From Gemmatimonadota bacterium (GTDB lineage: Bacteria; Gemmatimonadota; Gemmatimonadetes; Gemmatimonadales; GWC2-71-9): 26,200 nt of DNA. Where the stretch lies: positions 1-26,200 of the forward strand of contig QHTW01000121.1 of the NCBI GenBank assembly GCA_003220955.1. Reading direction: 5' to 3'. Position 1 is the stretch's first letter, and each line of letters starts with the position of its first letter. The notes under the pieces are model-generated. The model was given only the letters and a program-made list of their open reading frames with translations. It did not search any database and was not told the origin of the DNA. Shown piece after piece: positions 14,968-25,429 of the stretch. The translations under genes and the position numbers were made by a program.

Positions 14968-16071
14968 AACAATGGATGATCGTGTGTGCAACGGAATGCG
15001 GCGTTGACGCGTCGCTCTCGCAAGGGCAAGAAGTCCCAGCCCCGGGCTACGCGCGAGACGAGCGCCGGCGGCGTCCTCTTCCGCCGCGGGCCGGATGGGC
15101 AAGTGCGCTTCCTGTTGATTCGCGACTCGTACAAGAACTGGGGCTTTCCCAAGGGGCATCTCGAGTCCGCCGAGCCGCCCGCGGACGCCGCGCGGCGTGA
15201 GGTGACGGAAGAGACGGGACTCCAGGATCTCGTGCTCCATGGGCCCATCAAAGTGATCGATTGGTATTTCCGGTTTCGCGGCAAGACGATCCACAAGTAT
15301 TGTCACTTTTTCTTGTTCGAATCGCGGCACGGCGATCCCGTCCCGGAAGAAGCCGAAGGGATCACGGCGTGTGTGTGGCAGCCGTTCGAGGAGGCGCAGC
15401 AAACGATCAGCTACGACAATGCTCGCGATGTGCTGCGGCAGGCGGCGGAGATGCAGCAGGCGCTGGTGCAAACATGAAGGCCACCGGCGCGAGCGCGTAT
15501 CCCGTCGTGCCGGTCTTTCATCCCCGCCGGGAGGCGCGGCGGGCGCTGAAACGCGGTTATCCGCGCGGCAGCGGCAGCGTGCGGCTGTGCCGCAGCGTTC
15601 AGGCGGTCAAGCGACTCCTCGAACAGCGGCTCGTGGACGCCGTGGTGCTCGACGTGCGCCATTGTGATGGCGAAGGGCTGGCATTGCCGGCGTCCTTTCC
15701 GCGCATCCCGATGTATGTGCTCTCGGCGGTGCGGCCGGACGATGGCGCGTTGCTCGAGTCCTGCCGCGATGCCGGCTTCACCGGCGTCCTCGTCGAAGGC
15801 GTGGACAACGCCGTCGCCGGCGAGTGGATCGCCGCGCGCACCGCACAAGTCGCGCGGCGTGTCGCACTGGCCGATGCGCCCCGGCTCCTGCGCCTGACCG
15901 ATCGCTTGCAGCTCGCGGCCTGGGATGAGGTGTTGCGCCGGGCGGGCACGCCGACCAAGACCGGCCACGTCGCCGCGGCGCTGCGCGTGACCCGCGAGCA
16001 TTTGTCGCGGGAATTCGGGGCTGGCGGCGCCCCGAACCTGAAGCGTGTCATCGATCTGGCCCGCGCCGCCT
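14621..16071. repeat. Tandem duplication, unit 1 (1451 bp)
   Basis: This unit and 16072-17522 appear identical base for base, with no difference found by eye and identical translations. Each unit holds the 3' end of mlaD, a NUDIX gene and the first 199 codons of an AraC-type regulator. The motif ggcccgcgccgc occurs at 14607-14618, 16058-16069 and 17509-17520, flanking each breakpoint, so short imperfect homology may have seeded the event. Confidence 0.95.
14986..15477 (+). CDS. NUDIX hydrolase, copy 1
   Basis: GTG start at 14986 (TTG 15004 is an alternative). The 163-residue protein has a basic N-terminal tail and a complete Nudix box at residues 57-79, with G57, E63, R71, E72, E75, E76 and G78, so metal binding and catalysis should be intact. 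The context FLLIRDSYKNWGFPKGHLE resembles Ap4A/nucleotide-diphosphate hydrolases of the MutT/NUDT2 type. It lies 18 nt after mlaD and overlaps the next gene as ATGA. An identical second copy sits 1451 bp downstream. The substrate cannot be fixed from sequence. Confidence 0.9.
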   Translation: MQRNAALTRRSRKGKKSQPRATRETSAGGVLFRRGPDGQVRFLLIRDSYKNWGFPKGHLESAEPPADAARREVTEETGLQDLVLHGPIKVIDWYFRFRGKTIHKYCHFFLFESRHGDPVPEEAEGITACVWQPFEEAQQTISYDNARDVLRQAAEMQQALVQT

Positions 16072-16418
16072 CGGATCTCAAGGCGACGCTCGGCCGGGTG
16101 GATACCGCGACCAATCAGGGCCAGCTCGCCACCATCCTCAACAATAGCGCCGCGACGAGTACCGATCTGCGCAGCGCGTCGCAAGATTTCCGCCAGCTCA
16201 TGGCGGCAGCGAACCGCAACCAGGAGAGCCTCGTGCGGGTCCTTCAGAACGCGGACACCATTTTCTCGCGGATCTCGAACCGCAGCGGCACGCTGGGGCT
16301 GCTGGTGGCCGATTCGGCGCTGTATCGCGAGACAACGCTCACGATGATCCAACTGAGGCAGCTGCTCTCCGACATTCAGGCGAATCCGCGGAAATACTTC
16401 ACGTTTAGCGTGTTCTAA
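15474..16418 (+). CDS. Chimeric protein: truncated AraC-type regulator fused in frame to MlaD tail
   Basis: ATG 15474 overlaps the NUDIX stop (ATGA). Residues 1-199 are identical to the regulator at 16925-17716: a degenerate receiver-like domain (VDAVVLDVRHC, IPMYVLSAV) and the first helix-turn-helix (HVAAALRVTREHLSREF). Codon 200 (16071-16073) is hybrid, and the remaining 114 residues are the MlaD C-terminal helical tail in its native frame. Both parents read LARAA at the join. The second HTH is lost, so DNA binding is probably impaired. The ORF is a product of the tandem duplication and may be non-functional, or an artefact if the duplication is an assembly error. Confidence 0.7.
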   Translation: MKATGASAYPVVPVFHPRREARRALKRGYPRGSGSVRLCRSVQAVKRLLEQRLVDAVVLDVRHCDGEGLALPASFPRIPMYVLSAVRPDDGALLESCRDAGFTGVLVEGVDNAVAGEWIAARTAQVARRVALADAPRLLRLTDRLQLAAWDEVLRRAGTPTKTGHVAAALRVTREHLSREFGAGGAPNLKRVIDLARAASDLKATLGRVDTATNQGQLATILNNSAATSTDLRSASQDFRQLMAAANRNQESLVRVLQNADTIFSRISNRSGTLGLLVADSALYRETTLTMIQLRQLLSDIQANPRKYFTFSVF

Positions 16419-17522
16419 AACAATGGATGATCGTGTGTGCAACGGAATGCGGCGTTGACGCGTCGCTCTCGCAAGGGCAAGAAGTCCCAGCCCCGGGCTA
16501 CGCGCGAGACGAGCGCCGGCGGCGTCCTCTTCCGCCGCGGGCCGGATGGGCAAGTGCGCTTCCTGTTGATTCGCGACTCGTACAAGAACTGGGGCTTTCC
16601 CAAGGGGCATCTCGAGTCCGCCGAGCCGCCCGCGGACGCCGCGCGGCGTGAGGTGACGGAAGAGACGGGACTCCAGGATCTCGTGCTCCATGGGCCCATC
16701 AAAGTGATCGATTGGTATTTCCGGTTTCGCGGCAAGACGATCCACAAGTATTGTCACTTTTTCTTGTTCGAATCGCGGCACGGCGATCCCGTCCCGGAAG
16801 AAGCCGAAGGGATCACGGCGTGTGTGTGGCAGCCGTTCGAGGAGGCGCAGCAAACGATCAGCTACGACAATGCTCGCGATGTGCTGCGGCAGGCGGCGGA
16901 GATGCAGCAGGCGCTGGTGCAAACATGAAGGCCACCGGCGCGAGCGCGTATCCCGTCGTGCCGGTCTTTCATCCCCGCCGGGAGGCGCGGCGGGCGCTGA
17001 AACGCGGTTATCCGCGCGGCAGCGGCAGCGTGCGGCTGTGCCGCAGCGTTCAGGCGGTCAAGCGACTCCTCGAACAGCGGCTCGTGGACGCCGTGGTGCT
17101 CGACGTGCGCCATTGTGATGGCGAAGGGCTGGCATTGCCGGCGTCCTTTCCGCGCATCCCGATGTATGTGCTCTCGGCGGTGCGGCCGGACGATGGCGCG
17201 TTGCTCGAGTCCTGCCGCGATGCCGGCTTCACCGGCGTCCTCGTCGAAGGCGTGGACAACGCCGTCGCCGGCGAGTGGATCGCCGCGCGCACCGCACAAG
17301 TCGCGCGGCGTGTCGCACTGGCCGATGCGCCCCGGCTCCTGCGCCTGACCGATCGCTTGCAGCTCGCGGCCTGGGATGAGGTGTTGCGCCGGGCGGGCAC
17401 GCCGACCAAGACCGGCCACGTCGCCGCGGCGCTGCGCGTGACCCGCGAGCATTTGTCGCGGGAATTCGGGGCTGGCGGCGCCCCGAACCTGAAGCGTGTC
17501 ATCGATCTGGCCCGCGCCGCCT
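16072..17522. repeat. Tandem duplication, unit 2 (1451 bp)
   Basis: Head-to-tail copy of 14621-16071, with offset 1451 throughout. It begins within what would be the mlaD coding region and ends inside the regulator. The sequence after 17522 supplies the true 3' end of the regulator, so the pre-duplication order was mlaD, NUDIX, regulator, atpA. Confidence 0.95.
16437..16928 (+). CDS. NUDIX hydrolase, copy 2
   Basis: Residue-for-residue identical to the protein at 14986-15477, including the intact Nudix box (residues 57-79). The upstream 360 bp are also identical, because the duplication includes the mlaD 3' end, so it has the same local translation signals. Here, however, it follows the chimeric regulator rather than mlaD. 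It overlaps the complete regulator as ATGA. If the duplication is real, the enzyme dose is doubled. Confidence 0.88.
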   Translation: MQRNAALTRRSRKGKKSQPRATRETSAGGVLFRRGPDGQVRFLLIRDSYKNWGFPKGHLESAEPPADAARREVTEETGLQDLVLHGPIKVIDWYFRFRGKTIHKYCHFFLFESRHGDPVPEEAEGITACVWQPFEEAQQTISYDNARDVLRQAAEMQQALVQT

Positions 17523-17716
17523 GCGCCGCGGATCTGCTTGGCAACCCGGGGTACACCGTTCGTTGCGTCGTTCGCATCCTCGGTTATGCGTCGCCGAGCC
17601 ATTTGGCGGGGGCGGCGCGGCGCGTTGCCGGGGCGACTCCCCTGGAGCTCCGCGAATTGGGCCCCCACGGCGTGCTGACCCGGTTTCTGAGAGGAAGGAC
17701 GAGATCTCGAGTCTAA
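16925..17716 (+). CDS. AraC-type transcriptional regulator with degenerate receiver-like N-terminus
   Basis: This is the complete 263-residue form. The N-terminal half (about 1-130) has an alternating strand/helix pattern reminiscent of a response-regulator receiver (VDAVVLDVRHCDGEG, IPMYVLSAVRPDDG, GVLVEGVDNAV), but no clear phosphorylation-site context. The C-terminal half has two HTH motifs, HVAAALRVTREHLSREF and TVRCVVRILGYASPSHLAGAARRVAGATPLELREL, the latter being the AraC signature region. It overlaps the NUDIX stop (ATGA), suggesting co-transcription with the NUDIX gene. It ends 60 nt before atpA. Targets unknown. Confidence 0.75.
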   Translation: MKATGASAYPVVPVFHPRREARRALKRGYPRGSGSVRLCRSVQAVKRLLEQRLVDAVVLDVRHCDGEGLALPASFPRIPMYVLSAVRPDDGALLESCRDAGFTGVLVEGVDNAVAGEWIAARTAQVARRVALADAPRLLRLTDRLQLAAWDEVLRRAGTPTKTGHVAAALRVTREHLSREFGAGGAPNLKRVIDLARAACAADLLGNPGYTVRCVVRILGYASPSHLAGAARRVAGATPLELRELGPHGVLTRFLRGRTRSRV

Positions 17717-17733
17717 GGCGTCTTCCGGCACCC

Positions 17734-17739
17734 TATACT
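17734..17739 (+). promoter_or_regulatory. Candidate -10 box for the F1-ATPase operon
   Basis: TATACT lies 37 nt upstream of the atpA ATG, within an AT-rich stretch after the regulator stop. No good -35 element is seen 16-18 nt upstream (the position overlaps the regulator stop), so the call is tentative. The operon needs a promoter here because no Fo genes precede it. Confidence 0.35.
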
Positions 17740-17776
17740 TAGTGATATTTTTCACAAACTTTAAACGGTACTCTCA

Positions 17777-19320
<1,544 letters not shown>

Positions 19321-19321
<1 letters not shown>

Positions 19322-20223
19322 TGGCGAAACCCCGCGAGCTCAAGCGGCGCATCCGCTCCGTTCAGAATACAAAAAAGATCACAAAGACGATGGAGCTCGT
19401 CTCCACGTCGAAGCTGAAGCGCGCGCAGGACCGTGTGGTGGGTGCGCGTCCCTATGCGCAGGCGCTCGCCGAGGTCATTGCGCAACTCTACTCTCCCGAG
19501 CTCGCGGAGCGATTTCCCTTGCTCCGGCAGCCTGGACAGACCGGACGTGGCAAAGGCGTGCGGCGTGCGGCGTTGCTCCTCATAACGTCGAATCGGGGCT
19601 TGTGCGGTGCATTCAACGCGAACTTGATTCGCGAGGCGCGGCGGCGGCTCGAGGAGCTCGAAAAGCAGGACGCTCACACCGAGCTGCACCTCGTCGGGAA
19701 AAAGGGCATCAGCTACTTCAAGTTCACCAAGCGCAACATTGCGTCGCAGCGCGTCGACATCGGCGATCGCCCGACGCTGGACCACGCCGCCGAGCTCGCA
19801 AAGCCGCTCATGGAGCGGTTCTCGAACGGAGACCTGGACGCCGTGGACGTCGTGTTCGCCAAGTTCAACAGCGCGGTCTCTACTCCTCCAACGACTTTGC
19901 GGATACTTCCGGTAACGCCACCTGAAAAACGGCGGTCGGGCGGTCGAGAGGCAAAGGCGGCGGTCAACTACATCCTGAAGCCCTCAGCTGAGGAAATCCT
20001 CGAGCAGCTACTTCCTTTATATGTGCAGAATCAGTTCTACCGCGCGCTGGTCGAGACCGCGGCCGCCGAACACGGCGCGAGGCGCACAGCGATGAAGAAC
20101 GCGACCGATGCCGGCAGCGACATGCTCACCATCTTGCAGCGCACGTTTAATCGAGCCCGTCAGGCTCAGATTACTCAAGAACTTGCGGAGATCGTTGGAG
20201 GAGCAGAGGCGCTCAAAGGATAG
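19321..20223 (+). CDS. atpG: ATP synthase F1 subunit gamma
   Basis: The start at ATG 19321, overlapping the atpA stop (TAATG), is chosen because it gives the conserved opening RELKRRIRSVQNTKKITKTMELVSTSKLKRAQ. A longer frame upstream is atpA shadow. The 300 residues include the Rossmann-like segment LLITSNRGLCGAFNANLI and the C-terminal helix ARRTAMKNATDAGSDML with RARQAQITQELAEIVGGAEAL, which form the rotating central stalk. Between the first helix and the central domain is a short basic insert (PLLRQPGQTGRGKGVRRA). Confidence 0.96.
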
Positions 20224-20259
20224 GTGTCCGGGCACCTGAAACCAAGAAACGGAATCTCA

Positions 20260-21680
<1,421 letters not shown>

Positions 21681-21681
<1 letters not shown>

Positions 21682-21944
21682 TGCGCGTCTCCGTTATCTC
21701 CGCCGAGCGCGCGGTGTTCGAGGGCGAGGCGGAAGCCGTGGTCGCGCCTGCGTATGATGGCCTGGTAGGGATTCTCCCCCGCCATGCCCCGTTCATGACC
21801 CTCCTGGGGCAGGGAGTTGTCAAAATCACGAACACCAGCCTCGGTGGCGAGACTATCCGGCTGCAGGTCGCCGGTGGCTTTCTTCAAGTGGCGTATAATG
21901 TTGTGCGCATTGTCGCGAGGAGCGCAGCCCCAGTCGCCTCTTGA
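21681..21944 (+). CDS. atpC: ATP synthase F1 subunit epsilon, short form
   Basis: ATG overlaps the atpD stop. The 87 residues cover only the N-terminal beta-sandwich (VSVISAERAVFEGEAEAVVAPAYDGLVGILPRHAPFMTLLGQG). The helical hairpin that follows in the roughly 130-residue forms, and that can inhibit ATP hydrolysis, is missing. Short epsilon subunits occur in Bacteroidota and Chlorobi, so this is probably natural rather than a truncation. It is the last gene of the F1 operon. A TTGACT at 21941-21946, overlapping the stop, could be the -35 of the next gene, but no good -10 was found. Confidence 0.93.
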
Positions 21945-21993
21945 CTTTAGCGTTCCTTTTTCCAACAGTGGTCCCGTCCCCCGGAGGGTAGGT

Positions 21994-22539
21994 ATGAAGC
22001 GGCTCGGACTGGCAATACTCGCGGTGGCGCTGTGTACGGTCGCCACCCGCCCTGCGATGGCGCAGGGTCACCTGCGCTACGGCATACAGGCAGGTTTGCT
22101 AATGCCCGTGAGTGATTACAACACCGCCGACAAGATGGGCTTCATCGGCGGCGTCGGCGCCACCTACTGGCTGCCAGGAACAGGCAACATCGGCGTGAGG
22201 GGTGACGTGTCGTATTCCTCGACCGCCCACAAGAGTCCCGTCACCGGCAACACCAAGATTATCGGTGGCATGGCGTCGTTTGTTTATGCCTTGCAGCCCG
22301 CCACCGCGCCCGCGCGTTTAATGCTGACGGCTGGCGTCGGTTTCTATAGCCTGGATTTCGGCGGAGCAACGCCCACGCAGTCCAAGCTGGGCTTCGGTGG
22401 TGGTGCGGCCGTCGCGTTCAAGATGGGGCCGAGCAGCACCCGCCTGGTGGTGGGTACACGGTACACGTCGGTCGCCACTGACGGGACGAGCAGGCTGACC
22501 TTCCTGCCGATCACGGTCGGGCTGAGCTTTGGGAAATAA
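21994..22539 (+). CDS. Small outer-membrane beta-barrel protein (1 of 5)
   Basis: ATG 21994 follows a ribosome site (GGAGGGT). The 181-residue product has a signal peptide ending PAMAQ, then strands such as YGIQAGLLMPVSDY, IGVRGDVSYSSTA, LMLTAGVGFYSLDF and LPITVGLSFGK, ending in a C-terminal barrel-type strand. This is an OmpX/OmpW-like pattern. Its precise family and ligand are not recognisable. A strong terminator follows at 22585. Confidence 0.8.
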   Translation: MKRLGLAILAVALCTVATRPAMAQGHLRYGIQAGLLMPVSDYNTADKMGFIGGVGATYWLPGTGNIGVRGDVSYSSTAHKSPVTGNTKIIGGMASFVYALQPATAPARLMLTAGVGFYSLDFGGATPTQSKLGFGGGAAVAFKMGPSSTRLVVGTRYTSVATDGTSRLTFLPITVGLSFGK

Positions 22540-22584
22540 TCGACCGCGAGCGGCGTGAGCCGTATCACTGGATCGAACGTAAAT

Positions 22585-22626
22585 GACGGCCCGTCAGCAT
22601 CCTAGCTGACGGGCCGTCGCCTTTTC
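22585..22626 (+). terminator. Rho-independent terminator
   Basis: A perfect 14-bp stem (gacggcccgtcagc with gctgacgggccgtc) with a 6-nt loop, followed by cgcctttt. It ends the barrel gene at 21994-22539. Confidence 0.9.
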
Positions 22627-22639
22627 AGGGGACGCCTAG

Positions 22640-22668
22640 TTGACAGAAACCCATGTGGTTCTTAACGA
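22640..22668 (+). promoter_or_regulatory. Sigma-70-type promoter for the tandem barrel genes
   Basis: A consensus TTGACA (22640-22645) is followed after exactly 17 nt by TAACGA (22663-22668). It lies just after a terminator and 35 nt upstream of the next ATG, a good position for a promoter. Confidence 0.6.
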
Positions 22669-22703
22669 TGTGGCGGTTTTACCACCCCAACTGGAGGTTT
22701 GGT

Positions 22704-23285
22704 ATGCGGAAGCTCACGAGTACTCTGGTGGCGGCAGTCGCCCTGGTGGCGCTCCCGCACGTCGCGCTGGCCCAACGGACCCGCGTCGCCGCCGCCAGCG
22801 GTCCGAAGAACGAAATCGGCGTCGATCTCGGCGCGGCGTATAGCCACACCGGCAGCGGCTGCACTGCGAACTGCGGCTCGTTCGGCGTTGGAACACCCGT
22901 CGACATTCGGTGGGGATTTCTGGCGAACGGCCCGCTGTCCTTCGAGCCACGCTTCACGTTCAACTGGCTGACGGGCGGCGGTGGTCACGTCCTGTCGTTC
23001 GACCCTGATCTCAACGTGATCTATCGCATGAGCCATGCGACCGCGCGTCGAGGGATGTACCTCACGGGCGGCCTCGGGCTGGCGATCGCGAGCGCGTCGG
23101 CCGGCACTGTGAGCAACTCGGCCACGCAGCTTTCGCTCAACGGTGGTGTCGGCAAGCGCATTCCGGTTGAGTCGAACGCCTGGCGGTTGGAGGGCTTCCT
23201 CCGCTACAACTTCAAGAACAGCGGCAAGGGCATCCCGAGCAGTTTCAACATCGGGGCCCGCGTCGGCATGTCGTTCTGGCGTTAA
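22704..23285 (+). CDS. Outer-membrane beta-barrel protein, tandem paralogue A (2 of 5)
   Basis: ATG 22704 sits behind GGAGG; upstream in-frame starts overlap the promoter and were rejected. The 193 residues have a signal peptide (MRKLTSTLVAAVALVALPHVALAQ), the segment NEIGVDLGAAYSHTG, and strands PLSFEPRFTFNWL, RRGMYLTGGLGLAIA and NIGARVGMSFWR. It shares layout and motifs (IGVDLGAAY, RRGMY.TGG.GL, IG.RVG.S.W) with the next gene, so they arose by duplication. Function unknown. Confidence 0.82.
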   Translation: MRKLTSTLVAAVALVALPHVALAQRTRVAAASGPKNEIGVDLGAAYSHTGSGCTANCGSFGVGTPVDIRWGFLANGPLSFEPRFTFNWLTGGGGHVLSFDPDLNVIYRMSHATARRGMYLTGGLGLAIASASAGTVSNSATQLSLNGGVGKRIPVESNAWRLEGFLRYNFKNSGKGIPSSFNIGARVGMSFWR

Positions 23286-23301
23286 GCTCGCAGCAGTAAT
23301 C

Positions 23302-23334
23302 GATGGCCCGTCAGGCTCCGGCCGGCGGGCCATC
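23302..23334 (+). terminator. Hairpin between tandem barrel paralogues
   Basis: gatggcccg pairs with cgggccatc (9 bp, loop 15 nt). The T run is poor (ggtgtt), so it may attenuate rather than stop transcription. It resembles the terminator at 22585, both containing ggcccgtcag. Confidence 0.6.
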
Positions 23335-23371
23335 GGTGTTACCAACCCCACCCCCAACGGGAGGTCTTGGT

Positions 23372-23947
23372 ATGCGGAAGCTCTTCGGCGGGATGGCTCT
23401 GGCGGCGCTGGCGCTGTCGCTCACGACAGTCGCGCAAGCGCAGCGGAGGACGACGACAAGCGCCGCCATGGGGGGCGCGAAGCACGAATTCGGCGTCGAC
23501 CTCGGCGCGGCCTATGTCAGCTCCAATCTCACGGGCGTCAGCGGCGGCATCGTCATTGTGACCCCCCTCGATCTCCGCATCGGCTTCGTGCCGCGGTCGG
23601 GTAAGATCATGTGGGAGCCCCGGCTCAACTTCAATTTTAGTTCAGTGGGTGGCTCGACGACCTACCTCCTCACGCCTCAAATGAACTTGCTTTACGCCAA
23701 CAGCGTCGGTGGCCATCGGCGCGGCATGTACTTCACCGGCGGTGCCGGCCTGGTGTTGGGCGACAACGGCACGACGAGCGGCACCGCAGTCAAGCTCGAG
23801 GGAGGCGTTGGTTGGCGGAAGCCATACGAGGGCGCCGCGTGGCGGTACGAAGTCGGGTTCCAATGGGTCTCGTCGAGCACCGCTCTTGGCTTGGCCGCGG
23901 ACTACATCGCGATCGGCGGCCGGGTCGGCATTTCACTCTGGCACTAA
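23372..23947 (+). CDS. Outer-membrane beta-barrel protein, tandem paralogue B (3 of 5)
   Basis: ATG 23372 has the same leader as the preceding gene (a ttacca...ggaggt..ggt ATG CGGAAGCTC pattern, with GGGAGG as ribosome site). The 191 residues have a signal peptide (MRKLFGGMALAALALSLTTVAQAQ), then HEFGVDLGAAYVSSN, IMWEPRLNFNFSSVGG, RRGMYFTGGAGLVLG and IAIGGRVGISLWH. Paralogue of 22704-23285. No own -35/-10 was seen, so it may depend on read-through of the hairpin at 23302. Confidence 0.82.
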   Translation: MRKLFGGMALAALALSLTTVAQAQRRTTTSAAMGGAKHEFGVDLGAAYVSSNLTGVSGGIVIVTPLDLRIGFVPRSGKIMWEPRLNFNFSSVGGSTTYLLTPQMNLLYANSVGGHRRGMYFTGGAGLVLGDNGTTSGTAVKLEGGVGWRKPYEGAAWRYEVGFQWVSSSTALGLAADYIAIGGRVGISLWH

Positions 23948-23960
23948 GCCTGCATTCCTG

Positions 23961-23992
23961 GCGCGGCGTTCTGGATCTCCGGAACGCCGCGC
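23961..23992 (+). terminator. Hairpin terminator candidate
   Basis: A perfect 11-bp stem (gcgcggcgttc with gaacgccgcgc) lies 13 nt after the stop of paralogue B. The T tract is weak (tgttcg). Confidence 0.65.
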
Positions 23993-24034
23993 TGTTCGTC
24001 GGGTAACCCCCGCACACAGTCTCAAGGAGTTGGA

Positions 24035-24643
24035 ATGCGTTGGACTCGCGTGTTGTGTCTGCTGGTCATTGGCGCCGGTTTTTCCTCCGGGGCCGCGGCA
24101 CAGGCAACCGGGTTACCCAGTTTCAACGCGCCCTATCGCGCATTCCGGCGTTCGGAAATCGGCGTGGTGTTGAGTTTTCCCAACGGCGGTGGCACCGCGT
24201 TCGAAGGCGCGTATCGCGTGTCGAGCGGAAAATTCGATCTCGGCTTTCGCGGCGGAATCTTCACCCCGGGCGGCAACCTCAACTCGCAACTGCTCCTCGG
24301 CGTGGAAGCGCGCGAGCGCGTTGTCACGCATACCGAGGATTTCCCGCTCGACGGCGCGCTCATTCTCGGGGTCGGCGGGCATTTCTCCAGCGGCAATTCG
24401 GCGCTGATCGTGCCGATCGGTCTGTCCCTCGGCCGGCGCGTGGATCCCCGAGACTCCAAGATCAGCATCGTGCCGTATGTGCAGCCGACGGGGTTCCTCG
24501 TTGCAGGCGATAGACCGTCGGACTTCCTGTTCGACCTCGGCCTCGGCGCCGATTTTCGGCTGACGCCGCGCTTCGACGCGCGGATCAGTGCCGGCCTGGG
24601 CGACCTGGAGGGTGTGTCAATAAGCGCCGTGTGGGTGCATTAG
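24035..24643 (+). CDS. Small outer-membrane beta-barrel protein (4 of 5)
   Basis: ATG 24035 follows AAGGAG. The 202 residues have a signal peptide (VLCLLVIGAGFSSGAAAQ), then amphipathic strands (IGVVLSFPNGGGTAFEGAYRV, KFDLGFRGGIF, LGLGADFRLTPRFDARISAGLGDLEGVSISAVWVH). The regular strand-turn pattern and aromatic-containing C-terminal strand suggest a barrel. It is more distant from the tandem pair. Function unknown. Confidence 0.75.
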   Translation: MRWTRVLCLLVIGAGFSSGAAAQATGLPSFNAPYRAFRRSEIGVVLSFPNGGGTAFEGAYRVSSGKFDLGFRGGIFTPGGNLNSQLLLGVEARERVVTHTEDFPLDGALILGVGGHFSSGNSALIVPIGLSLGRRVDPRDSKISIVPYVQPTGFLVAGDRPSDFLFDLGLGADFRLTPRFDARISAGLGDLEGVSISAVWVH

Positions 24644-24654
24644 CGGGACACAGA

Positions 24655-24683
24655 TTGACTTGGCGCAACGGTTTTCCTACCGT
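24655..24683 (+). promoter_or_regulatory. Sigma-70-type promoter candidate
   Basis: TTGACT (24655-24660), a 17-nt spacer and TACCGT (24678-24683), 30 nt before the next ATG. The spacing is the same as for the promoter at 22640. Confidence 0.5.
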
Positions 24684-24713
24684 ACGCTCCTCACGACTTG
24701 CTGGAGGATACGA

Positions 24714-25364
24714 ATGAAGCGCATGGCGACGATAGCGGCGCTGATCGCATTCGGTGCGACGCCCGCCGTGGCTCAGTGGGCGGGGATGCCCGTCTGGAAT
24801 AATCCGAAGGGAGGCACGGGCGTCACGATCGACGGAGACCTGGGCTTTCCAAACACGAACGGCGGCAAAGGCACGGCGTACGGCGCGCGCGCCACGGTCG
24901 GCCTTGCCAATATCAGTCTCACCGCCGGTCTGTCGAACTGGAAGCCGGAAGGATACAGCAGCAGCACGACGTCCGTGGGCGGGACGGCACAGTTCAAGGT
25001 GATCGGTGGCAGTCTGATCCCCGTGGCGATGAACTTCCAGCTCGGCGCCGGCACCTCCAGCGCCGTGACTTCGGGTCTCATCACGCAGCCCAAGACCACC
25101 ATGATCGTCGCCGGCGCCGGCATCAGCGTGAACGTGCCGACACCCGGCCTCAGCATCGAGCCGTACCTCTCCCTCGGTGAGCGCTGGAACAAGGCGTCGG
25201 GCTTCAGCACCCAGTCGAACTTCGGCTGGATCATCGGCGCGAACCTCGGCTTCGGGATGATGGGGCTGCACCTGGCGTATGATTCCCAGAAGCTTGGGGG
25301 CGCGACCCGCGGCATCATCGGCGTCGGCGCGCACGTCGCATTGAAGGCTCCCATCGGCATGTAA
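24714..25364 (+). CDS. Outer-membrane beta-barrel protein (5 of 5)
   Basis: ATG 24714 follows GGAGGA; the frame extends upstream into the promoter, so this start is preferred. The 216-residue product has a short signal peptide (MATIAALIAFGATPAVAQ), then glycine-rich strands (GVTIDGDLGFPNTNGGKGTAYGARATVGLANISLTAGLS, IEPYLSLGERW, GMMGLHLAYDSQ, IGVGAHVALKAPIGM). Pattern of an eight-to-ten-stranded barrel. A strong terminator follows. Function unknown. Confidence 0.78.
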   Translation: MKRMATIAALIAFGATPAVAQWAGMPVWNNPKGGTGVTIDGDLGFPNTNGGKGTAYGARATVGLANISLTAGLSNWKPEGYSSSTTSVGGTAQFKVIGGSLIPVAMNFQLGAGTSSAVTSGLITQPKTTMIVAGAGISVNVPTPGLSIEPYLSLGERWNKASGFSTQSNFGWIIGANLGFGMMGLHLAYDSQKLGGATRGIIGVGAHVALKAPIGM

Positions 25365-25379
25365 GACGCAGTAGCTTTG

Positions 25380-25416
25380 GGGCGCGCCGCACCCACGGGT
25401 CGGCGCGCCCTTTTTT
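25380..25416 (+). terminator. Rho-independent terminator
   Basis: A perfect 10-bp stem (gggcgcgccg with cggcgcgccc), 11-nt loop, then six T. It is 15 nt after the last barrel gene. Confidence 0.92.
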
Positions 25417-25429
25417 CCCCGGGAGATGC

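Noticed and set aside
13909..15471. Long minus-strand ORF (520 aa) opposite mlaD and NUDIX, with a 503-aa relative at 15411-16922
   Set aside because: High-GC shadow frames: rich in Arg/His/Gly, no ribosome site, no domain pattern, and opposite well-supported genes. The second exists only because the sequence is duplicated.
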